From positions 47,021,783 to 47,085,782 of the forward strand of contig CM034301.1 of the NCBI GenBank assembly GCA_019925795.1: a DNA stretch of 64,000 nt, given 5' to 3'. This stretch comes from Dendrobium chrysotoxum. Taxonomy: Eukaryota; Streptophyta; Magnoliopsida; Asparagales; Orchidaceae. The notes under the pieces are model-generated. The model saw only the letters and a list, made by a program, of their open reading frames with translations. It was not told the origin of the DNA and searched no databases. This document shows, piece by piece, positions 54,225-64,000 of this stretch. Both the position numbers and the translations under genes were made by a program. The first letter of the stretch is position 1. Every line of letters starts with the position of its first letter.

Positions 54225-55290
54225 TGTTGCGGGTTGAAAAATTCATAGTAGTAGAGTAAAAAGGTTTCATGTCTTAGTGATATACGAAAATTGTGCACAC
54301 AAACAAACAATTAAGATGATAGAGAAACATTATAATTTTTATGTGGAAAATCTTGAAAAGAGAAAAATCACGGGACCATGCCTAGTTGAAATGATTCTAC
54401 TATTGTTTGAATGTGTTACAAAATCAATCCGTCCTTCAACTCAAGGACAATAAAAGTATAATATGTTGAAGATCTTGCCAAACTTTGGATGGGTATTCTT
54501 GAGCTCGATTGAATGACTGATGGCAACAGTTAGGAGAATGTTTGGTAGAGGTCTGACAACGGTTGTAGATCTGGTGATGTCCAATGCACGGGCAAAAATT
54601 CGGCAATGGACGATGATCGGGAAGAAATCCGGTGATGGACAAGGAACATGCAGAAGTATAGAGAAGGTAGCTTGTCGGGAAAAAATCTAGCAGTGGCCAA
54701 CAAACAAGCATAAGTCCGCCGACGGTCGGTGGCCGGGATAAAATCCAGCATTAGCCAACGTACGGGTGAAAGTCTGGTAATAGTTGGTGGTCGGGAAGAA
54801 ATCTGGCATAAGCTATAACGAACGGGAGGAAATACAGTGACGGTCAGTGTTCGATCGGGAATATATTAGGTGGTTGTTAGTCGCAAGAGAGCTCTCAAAT
54901 TTTCTTCTTTATTCTCCCTCTTCTTATGTGAAGAATAAGGGCTTATTTATAATTTTTTGGGAGGGGCATGGCTTGTAAATATGAAGAAAATCAATGGCAT
55001 GTTGGAAGTGTTTCATCGGATAACTGATAACGATTTCCTTGATCATAGAGCATTTATCAAGTATTTATGTACATTAATGACATCAGAATTAAGCGATCTT
55101 GGGCTCGTTGGATTCGTCTCATCGAGCCGCTTGATTCGACTATAAGCATGCCATATTCGATGATCATTTGGTCATCCAATTAATGTATTATACCTTCAAA
55201 GTATGCTTCGGACCTTTGATTTGGGCCCATTTGGGCTCAGATTGGACCAATTTTGGTGACGTTAGGTTCGTCTCGTCGAGATGCATCGTC
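54225..55290 (-). repeat. Truncated LTR, gypsy-like family copy E
   Basis: In plus orientation it starts TGTTGCGGGTTG, carries TTATTTATA (54943-54951, a minus-strand TATA box), degenerate units of the GGTCGGGAAGAAATCCGG type (54530-54880), and the GAGCCGCTTGATTCGACTATAAGCATG block. Similarity ends near 55290, so the outer part of U3 is missing. Confidence 0.7.
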
Positions 55291-55849
55291 ATTATAGACA
55301 ATAGCGTGTGTTGAGACTATTAGCAATGACAAGTGACGAAGACACCACTTGGTGTTGGTATGCAATAATGGTTAGAGGACAACTCTCGAGCCATAATGAT
55401 AAGAGGTTCTTAGTAGAGCGATGGTGATGGTATGAATGTATTCAAGCGTAGTAGTTGTTTGTAAATTATAGCAGCATCATATTATTATAATTGATTTTGT
55501 TGCTAAATGCATAGTCCTTAAAAAAAATTATCCGCAACATTACTGTTTCAATAACCGGGGCATTTATTTTTGTAGAAACTTTTATTGACATTATCTGACA
55601 AAATGTTCTAAGATCTAAATTTGAAACTTTTAAATTTATTCTGAAATAAATATAATTAAATTATTGGTATATTATACTCATCTTAAAATAAATATAATTT
55701 TTTTAAAAATTTATGCTCCTCAAAATTTAATCAAGACATTATCACATAATTTTTTTTTTCTTTTTGATACCGTAGATTGTAGATTAAATTTTCGTGCATA
55801 TATTTTAGTAGTAAAACATTCCTCCTGAAAAAGTGAAAATTCCAATCAA

Positions 55850-56145
55850 ATAGCCTGTCCAGAACAATAAACAAAAAACCAAGTACCGTGAACCAGTTGA
55901 TTGGCTCGCGAATATGTGCTCTCTTTCTCGAAAGGGAAGTGTGTAGCGAGTGAGACTGGCGAAGGATGCCGGTGATCTTGATGGCAGCGGCGGGCTGCAA
56001 AGGCTCGCCAGCTTTGGTTAGGGTTTCAGGCAGTGGATTCCCTTCCTTTCTACCCAAGGAGATGGAGAGGATTAGAGATTCGCATTGAGGGAGCTGGCCA
56101 AGAGAATACAGAGGATTCAGGTGAAGGTGTCCCGTAGCTTGATGG
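55850..56145 (+). pseudogene. 5' gene fragment, possibly alpha/beta-hydrolase
   Basis: An ATG at 55981 opens MAAAAGCKGSPALVRVSGSG, then FPSFLPKEMERIRDS. A one-base shift near 56085 leads to LRELAKRIQRIQVKVS. From memory of the family this resembles the N-terminal exon of a plant alpha/beta-hydrolase (PSFLPKEVxxIxDP...LAxRIxRLPV), but no catalytic part is present. The preceding 130 bp could be its leader. It joins copia-derived sequence directly at about 56146. GC content is higher than in the flanks. Confidence 0.4.
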
Positions 56146-56850
56146 TTGATGAAAAAATATTCTCAAGAAAGATATGCATTAGAGTTATTAAGAAATATAA
56201 TATGCTGAATTGCAAGACTTTTTCAACATCATGAATATAAATGAAAAGTTAATTTAGAATAATGGTACAACTAAGGCGAATGAGAAAGTATTTAGAGGAC
56301 TTGATATTATGTACTATGTCAATCTTATTTTAAGATTCATGCATAATCCTTCTGCACAACATCTTGGAGCAGCTAAACGTATTATTCGCTACATTCGGGA
56401 GACAACTAATTATGGAATTTGGTACAAATCAATTTCTAACTTTGATTTAGTTGATTTTACTGATAGTTATTGGGCAGTTTCCAAAGAAGATAAAAAGAGC
56501 ACGAGTGGATTTATATTCAATCTTGTGAAGCTGAATATATTGTCATCTTTAGAAGCTGAATATATTGTAGCTTCATTAGCAACATGTCATGCAATTTGGA
56601 TGAGGCGAATATTAGAAGACTCTGAGCAACCTTAATTAAAGGCGACAGACATATTTTATGATAATAAATCGACAATATCTATGACGAAGAATCCGGGGTT
56701 TCATGGTAGATCAAAGAGAGAGAAGTTGTGGCTAAAGGAACTATTGCAATCATGTATTATTCTACTGAAGATCAAATTGCTGATGAGTTCACAAAAGCTC
56801 TCAATTTTAAAAAATTTGAGAGATTTTGATCAAATCTTGATGTAGGAATT
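56146..56850 (+). pseudogene. Copia RT end and RNase H fragment
   Basis: It begins with a decayed QEKY-like block (KKYSQEICIRVIKKYNMLNCKT) and then, at 56309-56635, has a 108-residue frame with FMHNPSAQHLGAAKRIIRYI, DFTDSYWAVSKEDKKSTSGF and LEAEYIVASLATCHAIWMRR. Further copia sequence (DNKSTISMTKNPGFHGRSK) runs to about 56850. No LTR was found beside it, and it belongs to a different copia lineage from the one at 3631-9275. Confidence 0.85.
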
Positions 56851-57448
56851 TTGCATTAAGGGATTATATTTGTTATTAATACAAAATTAAATTTATTAGT
56901 TTAATGTTTTAAAAATTGAAACGGTTGTATTAGTGAAAGAAAGGTGTCGTTTCACTGTTATGGTTTGCTTTATTTATTTTAGTTTTGTCTAAAAAACTAT
57001 TCAATTCTCTAAGAGAAGAAGTAAAAAAAAAAATGTGTACTTTTGCTTCCTCTGTTCTACTGTAATTTTCTTCTGTTTTATTTATCTTATTTCTCCAACA
57101 AATCTCCAACAGCATGTATATATTTGGGGGTCGCAACTTCTATAGTTTATACTCTATAGAATTATTATCATTCAGAAATGCAGCTCATCAAACTCAACAA
57201 ACTAACCCATTTTAAACCGTTATATTCAAATTAAAGAAATAAATTACTGTTTTAACTGTAGTACTGACTGGACACTCGCTTTTTTCAAAAGAAAAAAAAA
57301 AGACAATTTTTATCTAATTTTAAACTGTCATAGAAGTGCCATGCAGAAGTTTCTCAGTACAATTATCAAAGTATGGACCTTGAAAGTGCAAGGGCATTCA
57401 TTCCAACAAAAAATCTTCCTAAACCATGAATATGATATTAAAAGCAAT
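56851..57448. other. Intergenic, no gene recognised
   Basis: AT-rich sequence between the copia fragment and the putative peptide gene. Nothing further was identified. Confidence 0.45.
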
Positions 57449-57886
57449 TTTAGTTCATAATTTTCAACATCCCCTTGTGTTGTTTGGTGGAAAATAATGG
57501 CCGGGATTTCCGAGCGGCGACGGTGGTCGTTCAGCTAATCTCCCTGCAAGATTAGAGACATGGAGGCTACGCTTGAGATACAGCAGATTTAGAGAGGATA
57601 TATGAGAGTATGTGCCTCTGTTAAATCTTAATAAAATTTTATATTATATATAAAATTCCATTATTTGACTTTTCTGTAATAAACAAAAGAAAAATCAGAT
57701 GACTCAAGAAGCCAAAATCAAATTCCATATATAAAAAAACAGTAATAGATGAAAGAACAAACCCTGAAACTGTCAAACAGGCTAATAATAAGACTCACCT
57801 CCACTCACTACAACTCCCTGCATGACATAGAGGGATGCCACAAAAGCCAAGAAAACCAGCAAATGAACCAAGCATAACAACTCCAT
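57449..57886 (-). CDS. Putative secreted small peptide precursor, two exons (copy 3)
   Basis: The model joins 57886-57799 and 57543-57449 on the minus strand, about 60 residues. The donor GGAG|GTGAGT and acceptor CTTGCAG|GG are strong and give a phase-1 intron of 255 bp, as in copies 1 and 2. Exon 1 is almost entirely a hydrophobic signal-like segment (MELLCLVHLLVFLAFVASLY). Exon 2 reads GRLAERPPSPLGNPGHYFPP, which has a basic lead-in and the PPSPxxN pattern of the other two genes. The last ten or so residues are uncertain in my reading. It is shorter than the other copies and might be a decayed member. The relationship is inferred from layout and motif only. Confidence 0.4.
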
Positions 57887-59381
57887 TGTCAAACCCTCAA
57901 TGGTTGGTCTTATTTATGGCCAGCAATCCACAGAAACCTGTTAAGGTGAAAAGGACACTTGGTCCATTAATCGTTCTACTACACCTAAATATATTTTTAT
58001 GCCATTATTTACTTGAGTTGGTGGATGCTTTCTATTACTTTGGAAAGTTTGGTGATGTGCAACATTCAAGTCCCATTTATTTTTGTTATATGTATATCTA
58101 GATGCTGAAGAAATTGTCTGCAAGGAAAGGATCCACATGTGCCATTTTGCTTGCTTGTTTCTCTTGACAATATCCTATATGTCAACATGGGGTGTTCATG
58201 AAAAATACAGCTTATCTCGTTGATATATATATATAATAACCTGAAGCAATGAAAGATAATTAAGAAATCATTTACATTTTCTGGAAATAATTGATAAAAT
58301 CATGAACATGAACTTGCTATTGGGCCGGTGATAATGATGTTGATGCAAGCTAATTTCTCAAAGTTTAATTGAATAAGGATATTCTTTCATATATGGAGGC
58401 CATTATGCATAGCAGGCAAACATTGATAATTGACTTAGATTTTATGCTCTAACATAGCTTTCAAAAGCAGTGATTTTTAAGCCAATATTGATTCTGGGTA
58501 ACTATAGCGATTTGAACAAAGAGCTTTATTGGCTAAGTAGCCACTGCTACTACAATCAACGTTTGAAATCGTTGATGTACTTGGAAAATTGCTAAATCAT
58601 CACTATCAAAAAATAGGGCTATTGTAGCACAAAATTAGACTTCTCCCGACGGTTTTACCGGCCACAAATTTCACGCCTACTGCAATTGTAATGCGCTAGA
58701 ATGACATTCCACGACGATTTTATGACTGCTGGAGAAGACACACTAAGTGCTACTTGTAGAATAGTGTCAAAGCTTCCTTTAGGCCCCTCAAATACACAGA
58801 AGATCCTAAACCTAGGCATTCTTCGCAGCCACGACGCTCAATCTTGTTTGCACCTTATTATACGGTTCTCCTTTTGGGGTTGAGCAATTATTGTGAAGAG
58901 GATTCCAACAGCAAACTCAAATACTAAATGGGAAAACTTCTAACCAAGCACCATGCTTCCAATATTTGGGTTATGCATAGGGATTTGCTTAAGTGTTCTT
59001 TATTCTTTAAATGAATTTCTTCTTTTTTATCCGGAAATAGGTAATCCTTAGAATCATTCAAAGGGTAAATTGATAGATGGCAAAAACCTATAAAAAAATC
59101 GTTTGACTGCTATAGTTCTATCCCTCACAGATTATTTTCCTTCAGTCATTTAATTCTATTTTATATTTTTAATAAAACGTCCTCTCCACCATTGCATTAA
59201 GTAAAGAAAAAAAAACGTCCTCTTCCTTCTCGATATGCTTATTTGGATTCCACATGTGCTTCACCACCTATCATTGAACCTTTAATTTGCAAAAGAAAAA
59301 AGAGAACCAAACTTGATTTATCAAATATTGATCCCCACAAAGACCATCGTCGACCAATTGTGCCATGATTCGTGTAAACTA
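57887..59381. other. Intergenic, with a possible CACTA-type end
   Basis: No gene was recognised. At 58601 the sequence CACTATCAAAAAATAGGGC resembles a CACTA transposon terminus, but no matching inverted end was found in the window. Confidence 0.35.
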
Positions 59382-59511
59382 GATTTCGTTTGAGACAGTT
59401 TTCTCAATGCTTTCTAAAACTATTTTTAAGTTGAAAATTTTCTTGAATAAAAAATTTTTGTACTAAAAAGTTATTTTAAAAACCAATAAAAAAGCTGTCC
59501 AAAATAAAGCC
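59382..59511. mobile_element. MITE, GGCTTCGTTTG family
   Basis: A 130-bp foldback runs from GATTTCGTTTGAGACAG to CTGTCCAAAATAAAGCC. The flanking trinucleotides are CTA and TTA. Confidence 0.6.
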
Positions 59512-59832
59512 TTAAATATCAGTAAATAATGCCTATTCTTATAATGACCATGAATGAAGATTAATAAATTATAATGAAATTCGTTTCATTGTATAGTTGC
59601 TAGTAGTTCAATGCTTTATTCAGACCATCATTAAAGTCTATCGTTGAGCATTCAACACAAAACCATTCATCCATCATTTTATTTTAAACATTTGACTTCT
59701 ACATTTTAATTATTGAAATTTTGAGGCAAATAATGATTCTTGAATTCTTTCATTGCTCAAAGGCTTTATAGAATAAAATTTATACTATTTTAAGTGATAA
59801 AGAAAATTTATTAACTTGTTGAAATTTATTCA

Positions 59833-61247
59833 TGTTGCGGACTAGAATATTCGCAGTGCTAGAGTGAGTGAATTTTTCGTCTTAGCGATGCACGGATATC
59901 CAACACAGAAAAAGATAATTGAAGAGAGAGCAAAAAATACCAGAGATTTTTTTACGCGGAAAACCCGAAGAGGGAAAAACCACGGGGCCTCGCCTTGGTG
60001 AAAAGGTTCCACTAAATTTAAGTGAATTATTAAGGTTGACCCATCCCTTAACTTGAAGGCGGTGAAATTACAATAGTTTGGAGAGTTGGACGGAAGTTTA
60101 ACGGCGGTTGACGGCTAGGCGGTCGTTCGACGAAGGTCGAGTGGGAGTCCGGTGGAGGTTGGCAGTTGGATAGAAATCCTGCGGCTGTATGTAGCCGGGT
60201 ATAAGTTTGACGACAATCGGCGGCCAGGCGATGGTTTGACGATGATCAGGTTGGAGTCCGGTAGCGGTTAGCGGCCGAGAGAAAGTCAGGCGTCCATTTG
60301 CGGCCAGGCAGTGGTCCAACCATGGTTAGGGGGGGAGTCCGGCGGCGGTCGACAGGCAGGTGGAAGTCTGGTTGCGGTTGGCGGCTAGGCGGTGATCCGT
60401 CGATGGTCGGGTGGGAGTCCAGTGGAGGTCGGCAACCAGGTGGAATTCCAGCGGCGGTCGAGCAGTGGTCAGTTGATGGTCTGGAAAAAGTCTTGCAACG
60501 ACGGTGACCGAGCAGTGGTTTGACGATGGTCGGCGGATGGGTGGATGTCCGGCGGCGGTCAGCTGCCGGGTCGAACTCTGGCTACAGTTGGCGGTCGGGC
60601 AATAGTCCGATGATGGTCAGCTGCTGGGTGGAAGTCTAGCAGCGGTCAACAGTCAGATGGAAGTCCAGCCGGGGTCGGTAGCCGGGCGGTGGTCCGGCGA
60701 CGGTCGACGGAGGTTCGCCAGTGATGCTTGAGCTTTTGAAGCCTCAGAGCTCTCTCCAATTTCTAACCAAAAGTCCAAGCCCTCCTTCATGTGAGAAGTG
60801 AGTGTCTATTTATAAATTTTTGAGAATGGCATGCCCTGTAAATATGGAAAAGATTTGGGACAAATTTGAAGTGCTCCATCAGACGACCCATATTGATCCC
60901 CTCAATCTTAGAGAGTTTGTCAAGCATTTATGTGCTCAAATGACATCAGAATTAAGCGATCTTGGATTCGTCTTGTCGAGGTGCTTGATATAAGTATAAC
61001 AATATTATATTTGGATATTATTTGATCATCCAATTAATACTTTGAGTCTTGCAAATGTTCTTTAGTCCCTTAATTTGGACCGATTTGAGCTCAAATTAGA
61101 CCGATTTTAGTGTCGTTAGGTTCATCCCTTTGAGACATTCAGTTTGACTTTAAGTTTGCTGAAATCAAAGTTTGGATGATCCCAAATTTAATTTCGAAAG
61201 TTTTCAACTTAGCTATGTCTCGTGCATCAATTTTTGGTGACGTATCA
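59833..61247 (-). repeat. Solo LTR, gypsy-like family copy F
   Basis: It is flanked by a perfect 5-bp duplication ATTCA (59828-59832 and 61248-61252). In plus orientation it starts TGTTGCGGACTAG and ends GTGACGTATCA. CTATTTATA at 60806-60814 is the minus-strand TATA box. From about 60110 to 60715 there is a long degenerate minisatellite with units like GTCCGGCGGCGGTCGGC. This is the best-defined member of the family (1415 bp). Confidence 0.9.
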
Positions 61248-61252
61248 ATTCA

Positions 61253-62149
61253 ATAACATTTGTTTAAAGTGTTGTATATCTTAGAGCATTATTTCAGATG
61301 TTTTGTTGTTTATCCGCATGATCATAATAACAAAACTTCTACAAAAGTCACTGAGTTTATTTCCTTAAAAAATGACATAAATAATTAGTTGTACTCTATT
61401 TCATAAATTTACTAATGAAATTTGAGAAAATAGCATTACTCTTATTTGACAAGAGTTCTTATTGTTTCGCTAGATGAAAATGTCCAAATGGTATGAGTTT
61501 TTGTGTGGATTTTCTTTAATTATGAGCATTGCTAATTTTCTCATATATTAAAGATCTTTCTTGTGAGCAATAAGAATAAAATTATATTGTAAAATGAATC
61601 TACACTTACATATAATTGAGCTCCTAACAAAATTGTGATTAGGAAAGATTTTTCTTGATGAATTTCTGTATGGAGTCTGCTTTCCCCTTAGAGTGCCTCT
61701 ATCAAAGCAGAACAAGTAGCATATTCCAGTCCTCAATCCAAACCCGACACATCTTTTTTTTTATACGAATTGAGCTCGAACTTTTTTCAGCTGACTAAGC
61801 ACCAATCCCTCTTCTTTTTGGGATATTTAGACTTATTAAAATAGATTTATATATATCACAAATTTAAGACTCAAATTTAAAATCACTTAATTAATAATTA
61901 AAACTTTCGATCAATAAATTAAGATGAGCTGTACAATCTTTCTCTGTCTCCTTGCTCGTTGCTGCCTCGTTTCTTTCTGCCCACAACTGCTTTGTTTCTC
62001 GCCTGCTCCATTCTCTGTTAAACAGGAAAGGTGGGGGCTGGGATTTTTTTTTGTTTTTTTTGGGAGAAAATTCCTACTGTGCTACATTATTACCACTGGA
62101 AGGGCAAAGCACAGAAAGCGCAGTTGTTGCTTCCCACGTAAGCTTCGCT
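61253..62149. other. Intergenic, no gene recognised
   Basis: AT-rich sequence; the overlapping frames near 61924-62221 sit on T-runs and show no domain. Confidence 0.5.
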
Positions 62150-63905
62150 TGTTTTTTTTTTTTTGGGAAAATTAGAGGGCAAAGAGCCCAAATTTCATTA
62201 AAGAAAATTACTTATATGTGAGAAAAATAAAACCTATAAGAAGAAAAAGAAAATCTTCCAAAATGGAAGCCACAGAAAAAAAGGTTACAGGATTAGCTGA
62301 ACAAAAACGGAATAAATGAGGTGGTGGGGAGAACCAAAAGTAGGCTCAGGGTATTGCCAAGAGAGACGGACACCCCCTAGTTGCAAAGACAGAATCATAA
62401 AGTGATCACATAGACATCCAGAAGGAGACCACTGCCGTACGAAGGGGCAAAAGATGCAATATTGACATCATTGCCCACAAAAACCATCGATCAAACGGCA
62501 CTAAGTAGATATCAATTAAGCATAGGAAAATGGCCTTCGAGATAGCCAAAATATTTCCATCTCCTCACTTTGAGGAGGATAGCTCATTGAATGATAAAAC
62601 AAATCCTGGTAGGACTATTTCAAACATTTTCGAATCGCCTTGAGCTCCTTTCCTTCCATAAAAAGTATACTGAGCTACATATAACAAAATAGCAGAAATC
62701 CTTTTCCCAGCCAGAAAACTCATGAGAACCATCAATGAAATCAAAAGTTTGCAACAGGGTCGGCCTAAGGAGGAAGCCATCCAAAATAGGCAAAATATTG
62801 AAAATAACAGCAAACAAGAAGTCACAAGAAAGAACAAATGAAAATGAGTTTCACGACCATCAATACAAAACGAACAAGCTGGATTAATATCAATTGCTCT
62901 AACAAGAAGTAAATCTGCACTTTTTAACCTGCCTAATACTTCCATCCAGGCATAAGAAGAAAACCTTAAAGAGTGATGTTTATGCCAGATAAACTTGAAC
63001 CAACCGACTTTCTCCAAATTGCCAAAGAAACTAGAGTAAAAAGTAGAGAAAGTAGGATTATGCAAGCCATCCCAAGACACAGCTGGTTGCTCACATATGG
63101 TAATACCCGAGAGCTCATAAAGAAGAAGATCCGGGAAAGAAGTGGGGAGAACCCAATGGTTGTTGTTAATATAGTTTTTAACAAAAGACAACTCAAACCG
63201 AAAGGTAGGTAGAATATCATGCATCAACTTCCCGTTACACCAATGGTCCCAAGCCATAGAAAAGTTGCAATTAGTTGAAACGTTCAAAGAAATGGAGCTA
63301 TTGACCTTTTGAGCAGTAGCATAGATCTTCTTCCAGAATTGAGAAGCATTAGTTGGGGGGGTTTCCATGGGGATAAATACTTAGATTTAAACCAGGAAAT
63401 AGCCAAACTATTCATAGTAAAAAACCTCCACAAAAAAGAGCAATAACTAGCATTATAAACTGCATCAATAAATGGTATGTCGAGGCCCCCCAAATATCTG
63501 GGCAGAGCAGTTTTAAACCAAGAAATTAAATGAATTTTCTTTTCAGAAATCCGACCATGGAATAAGAATCTAGAGCAGAGTCTAGAAATAACTTTACAGC
63601 ATGCCTTGGGTATGCTGGATCCTCTAATCCAGTAAGCAATTGTGTTAGCAATAGTGAATTTTAAAAATTGCTCTCTATCTGTAGAAAGAAATTTGACTTT
63701 CCAACCAACAAGTAGAGTAAAAATTTTACTCAATAGTGGTTGGAAGTGAGTGGAATTGAGCCGAGAGGAGGAGATAGGAATACCCAAGTATTTGAGAAAG
63801 GAGCTCATATGAGGGATACCCAAAATATTATAGATGTAATCCGTAAATAAGACATTTTTTGAAAAGAGGATCGAGCTCTTAGAAGGGTTGATGAAAAGTG
63901 TTGAC
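62150..63905 (-). mobile_element. 5'-truncated L1-type LINE
   Basis: On the minus strand the element starts abruptly inside RT, after the YADD region (LFINPSKSSILFSKN), and ends with a 3' UTR and an A-tract (T-run at 62150-62164 on plus). Upstream of 63905 the frame has a stop and no RT similarity, so this is the 5' truncation point typical of LINE insertion. No clear target duplication was found. Confidence 0.85.
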
Positions 63906-63910
63906 CTCAT
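62565..63910 (-). pseudogene. LINE ORF2 C-terminal part, two frameshifts
   Basis: The first block, 63910-63284, gives YLGIPISSSRLNSTHFQPLLSKI and IANTIAYWIRG, closely like residues 760-830 of the intact ORF2 at 48889. A shift at a G-run (63355-63361) moves to the second frame with NASQFWKKIYATAQKVNSSI and, further on, HKHHSLRFSSYAWMEV and the zinc-binding block CSFCIDGRETHFHLFF. A second shift near 62820 moves to FAVIFNILPILDGFLLRP and SVYFLWKERSSRRFENV. The order matches the intact element through to its C-terminus. Confidence 0.88.
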
Positions 63911-64000
63911 TATTCGAGATCAATATTCCCTGAATCAAATCTCTAGCACCTAGGTCTTCCTAGCCTAGCATAGACGTCGCATACATGATTTCTTTTAGGT

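Noticed and set aside
57835..58101. 88-codon plus-strand frame
   Set aside because: It has no recognisable domain and overlaps exon 1 of the minus-strand peptide gene, which has better splice and signal-peptide support.
58601..58620. CACTA transposon
   Set aside because: Only one terminus-like sequence (CACTATCAAAAAATAGGGC) is present and no complementary end or transposase was seen.

Overview
This window looks like nuclear DNA of a flowering plant. The evidence is an intronless plant-type ribonucleotide reductase small subunit with E2F-like promoter sites, plant L1-type LINEs with a DUF4283/CCHC ORF1, Ty1-copia and Ty3-gypsy remnants, hAT- and PIF-like MITEs, and small genes with GT-AG introns. 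I could not assign a lineage more exactly. No rRNA, tRNA or CRISPR array was seen.

Layout. 1-2840: AT-rich DNA, then a Ty3-gypsy-like LTR (copy A of a six-member family) with its primer binding site. 3541-9590: a three-level nest, in which a GAGCTCG-rich element holds a degenerate copia element, which holds a 992-bp hAT deletion derivative. 10127-11547: the RNR2 gene, the only conserved housekeeping gene here. 13124-20592: a MITE, LINE tails and a decayed minus-strand gypsy element with one 1.44-kb LTR. 20593-24050: low-complexity degenerate repeats. 24064-26110: an ORF1-only LINE on the minus strand. 27728-29190: solo LTR B. 29892-31060 and 37929-38309: two small two-exon genes for predicted secreted peptides, now separated by two ORF1-only LINEs, one of which carries a solo copia LTR. 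38534-44740: MITEs, hAT-like elements, and LTRs D and C in opposite orientation. 47343-52910: a nearly full-length L1-type LINE with an intact 1185-residue ORF2. 54225-61247: LTR E, a gene fragment joined to copia sequence, a third putative small peptide gene on the minus strand, and solo LTR F. 62150-63905: a 5'-truncated LINE.

Two things stand out. First, three LINE-derived elements encode only ORF1 with a conserved basic C-terminus and run straight into a shared 3' UTR and A-tract; two have target-site duplications. They look like plant counterparts of mammalian half-LINEs (HAL1), and two share a telo-box-like 5' motif with the complete LINE. Second, three short genes share an N-terminal signal-like segment, a single phase-1 intron and a C-terminal proline-rich PP(S/T)PxxN motif, suggesting an unassigned small secreted peptide family. 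All readings are by eye; no alignment or database search was run.
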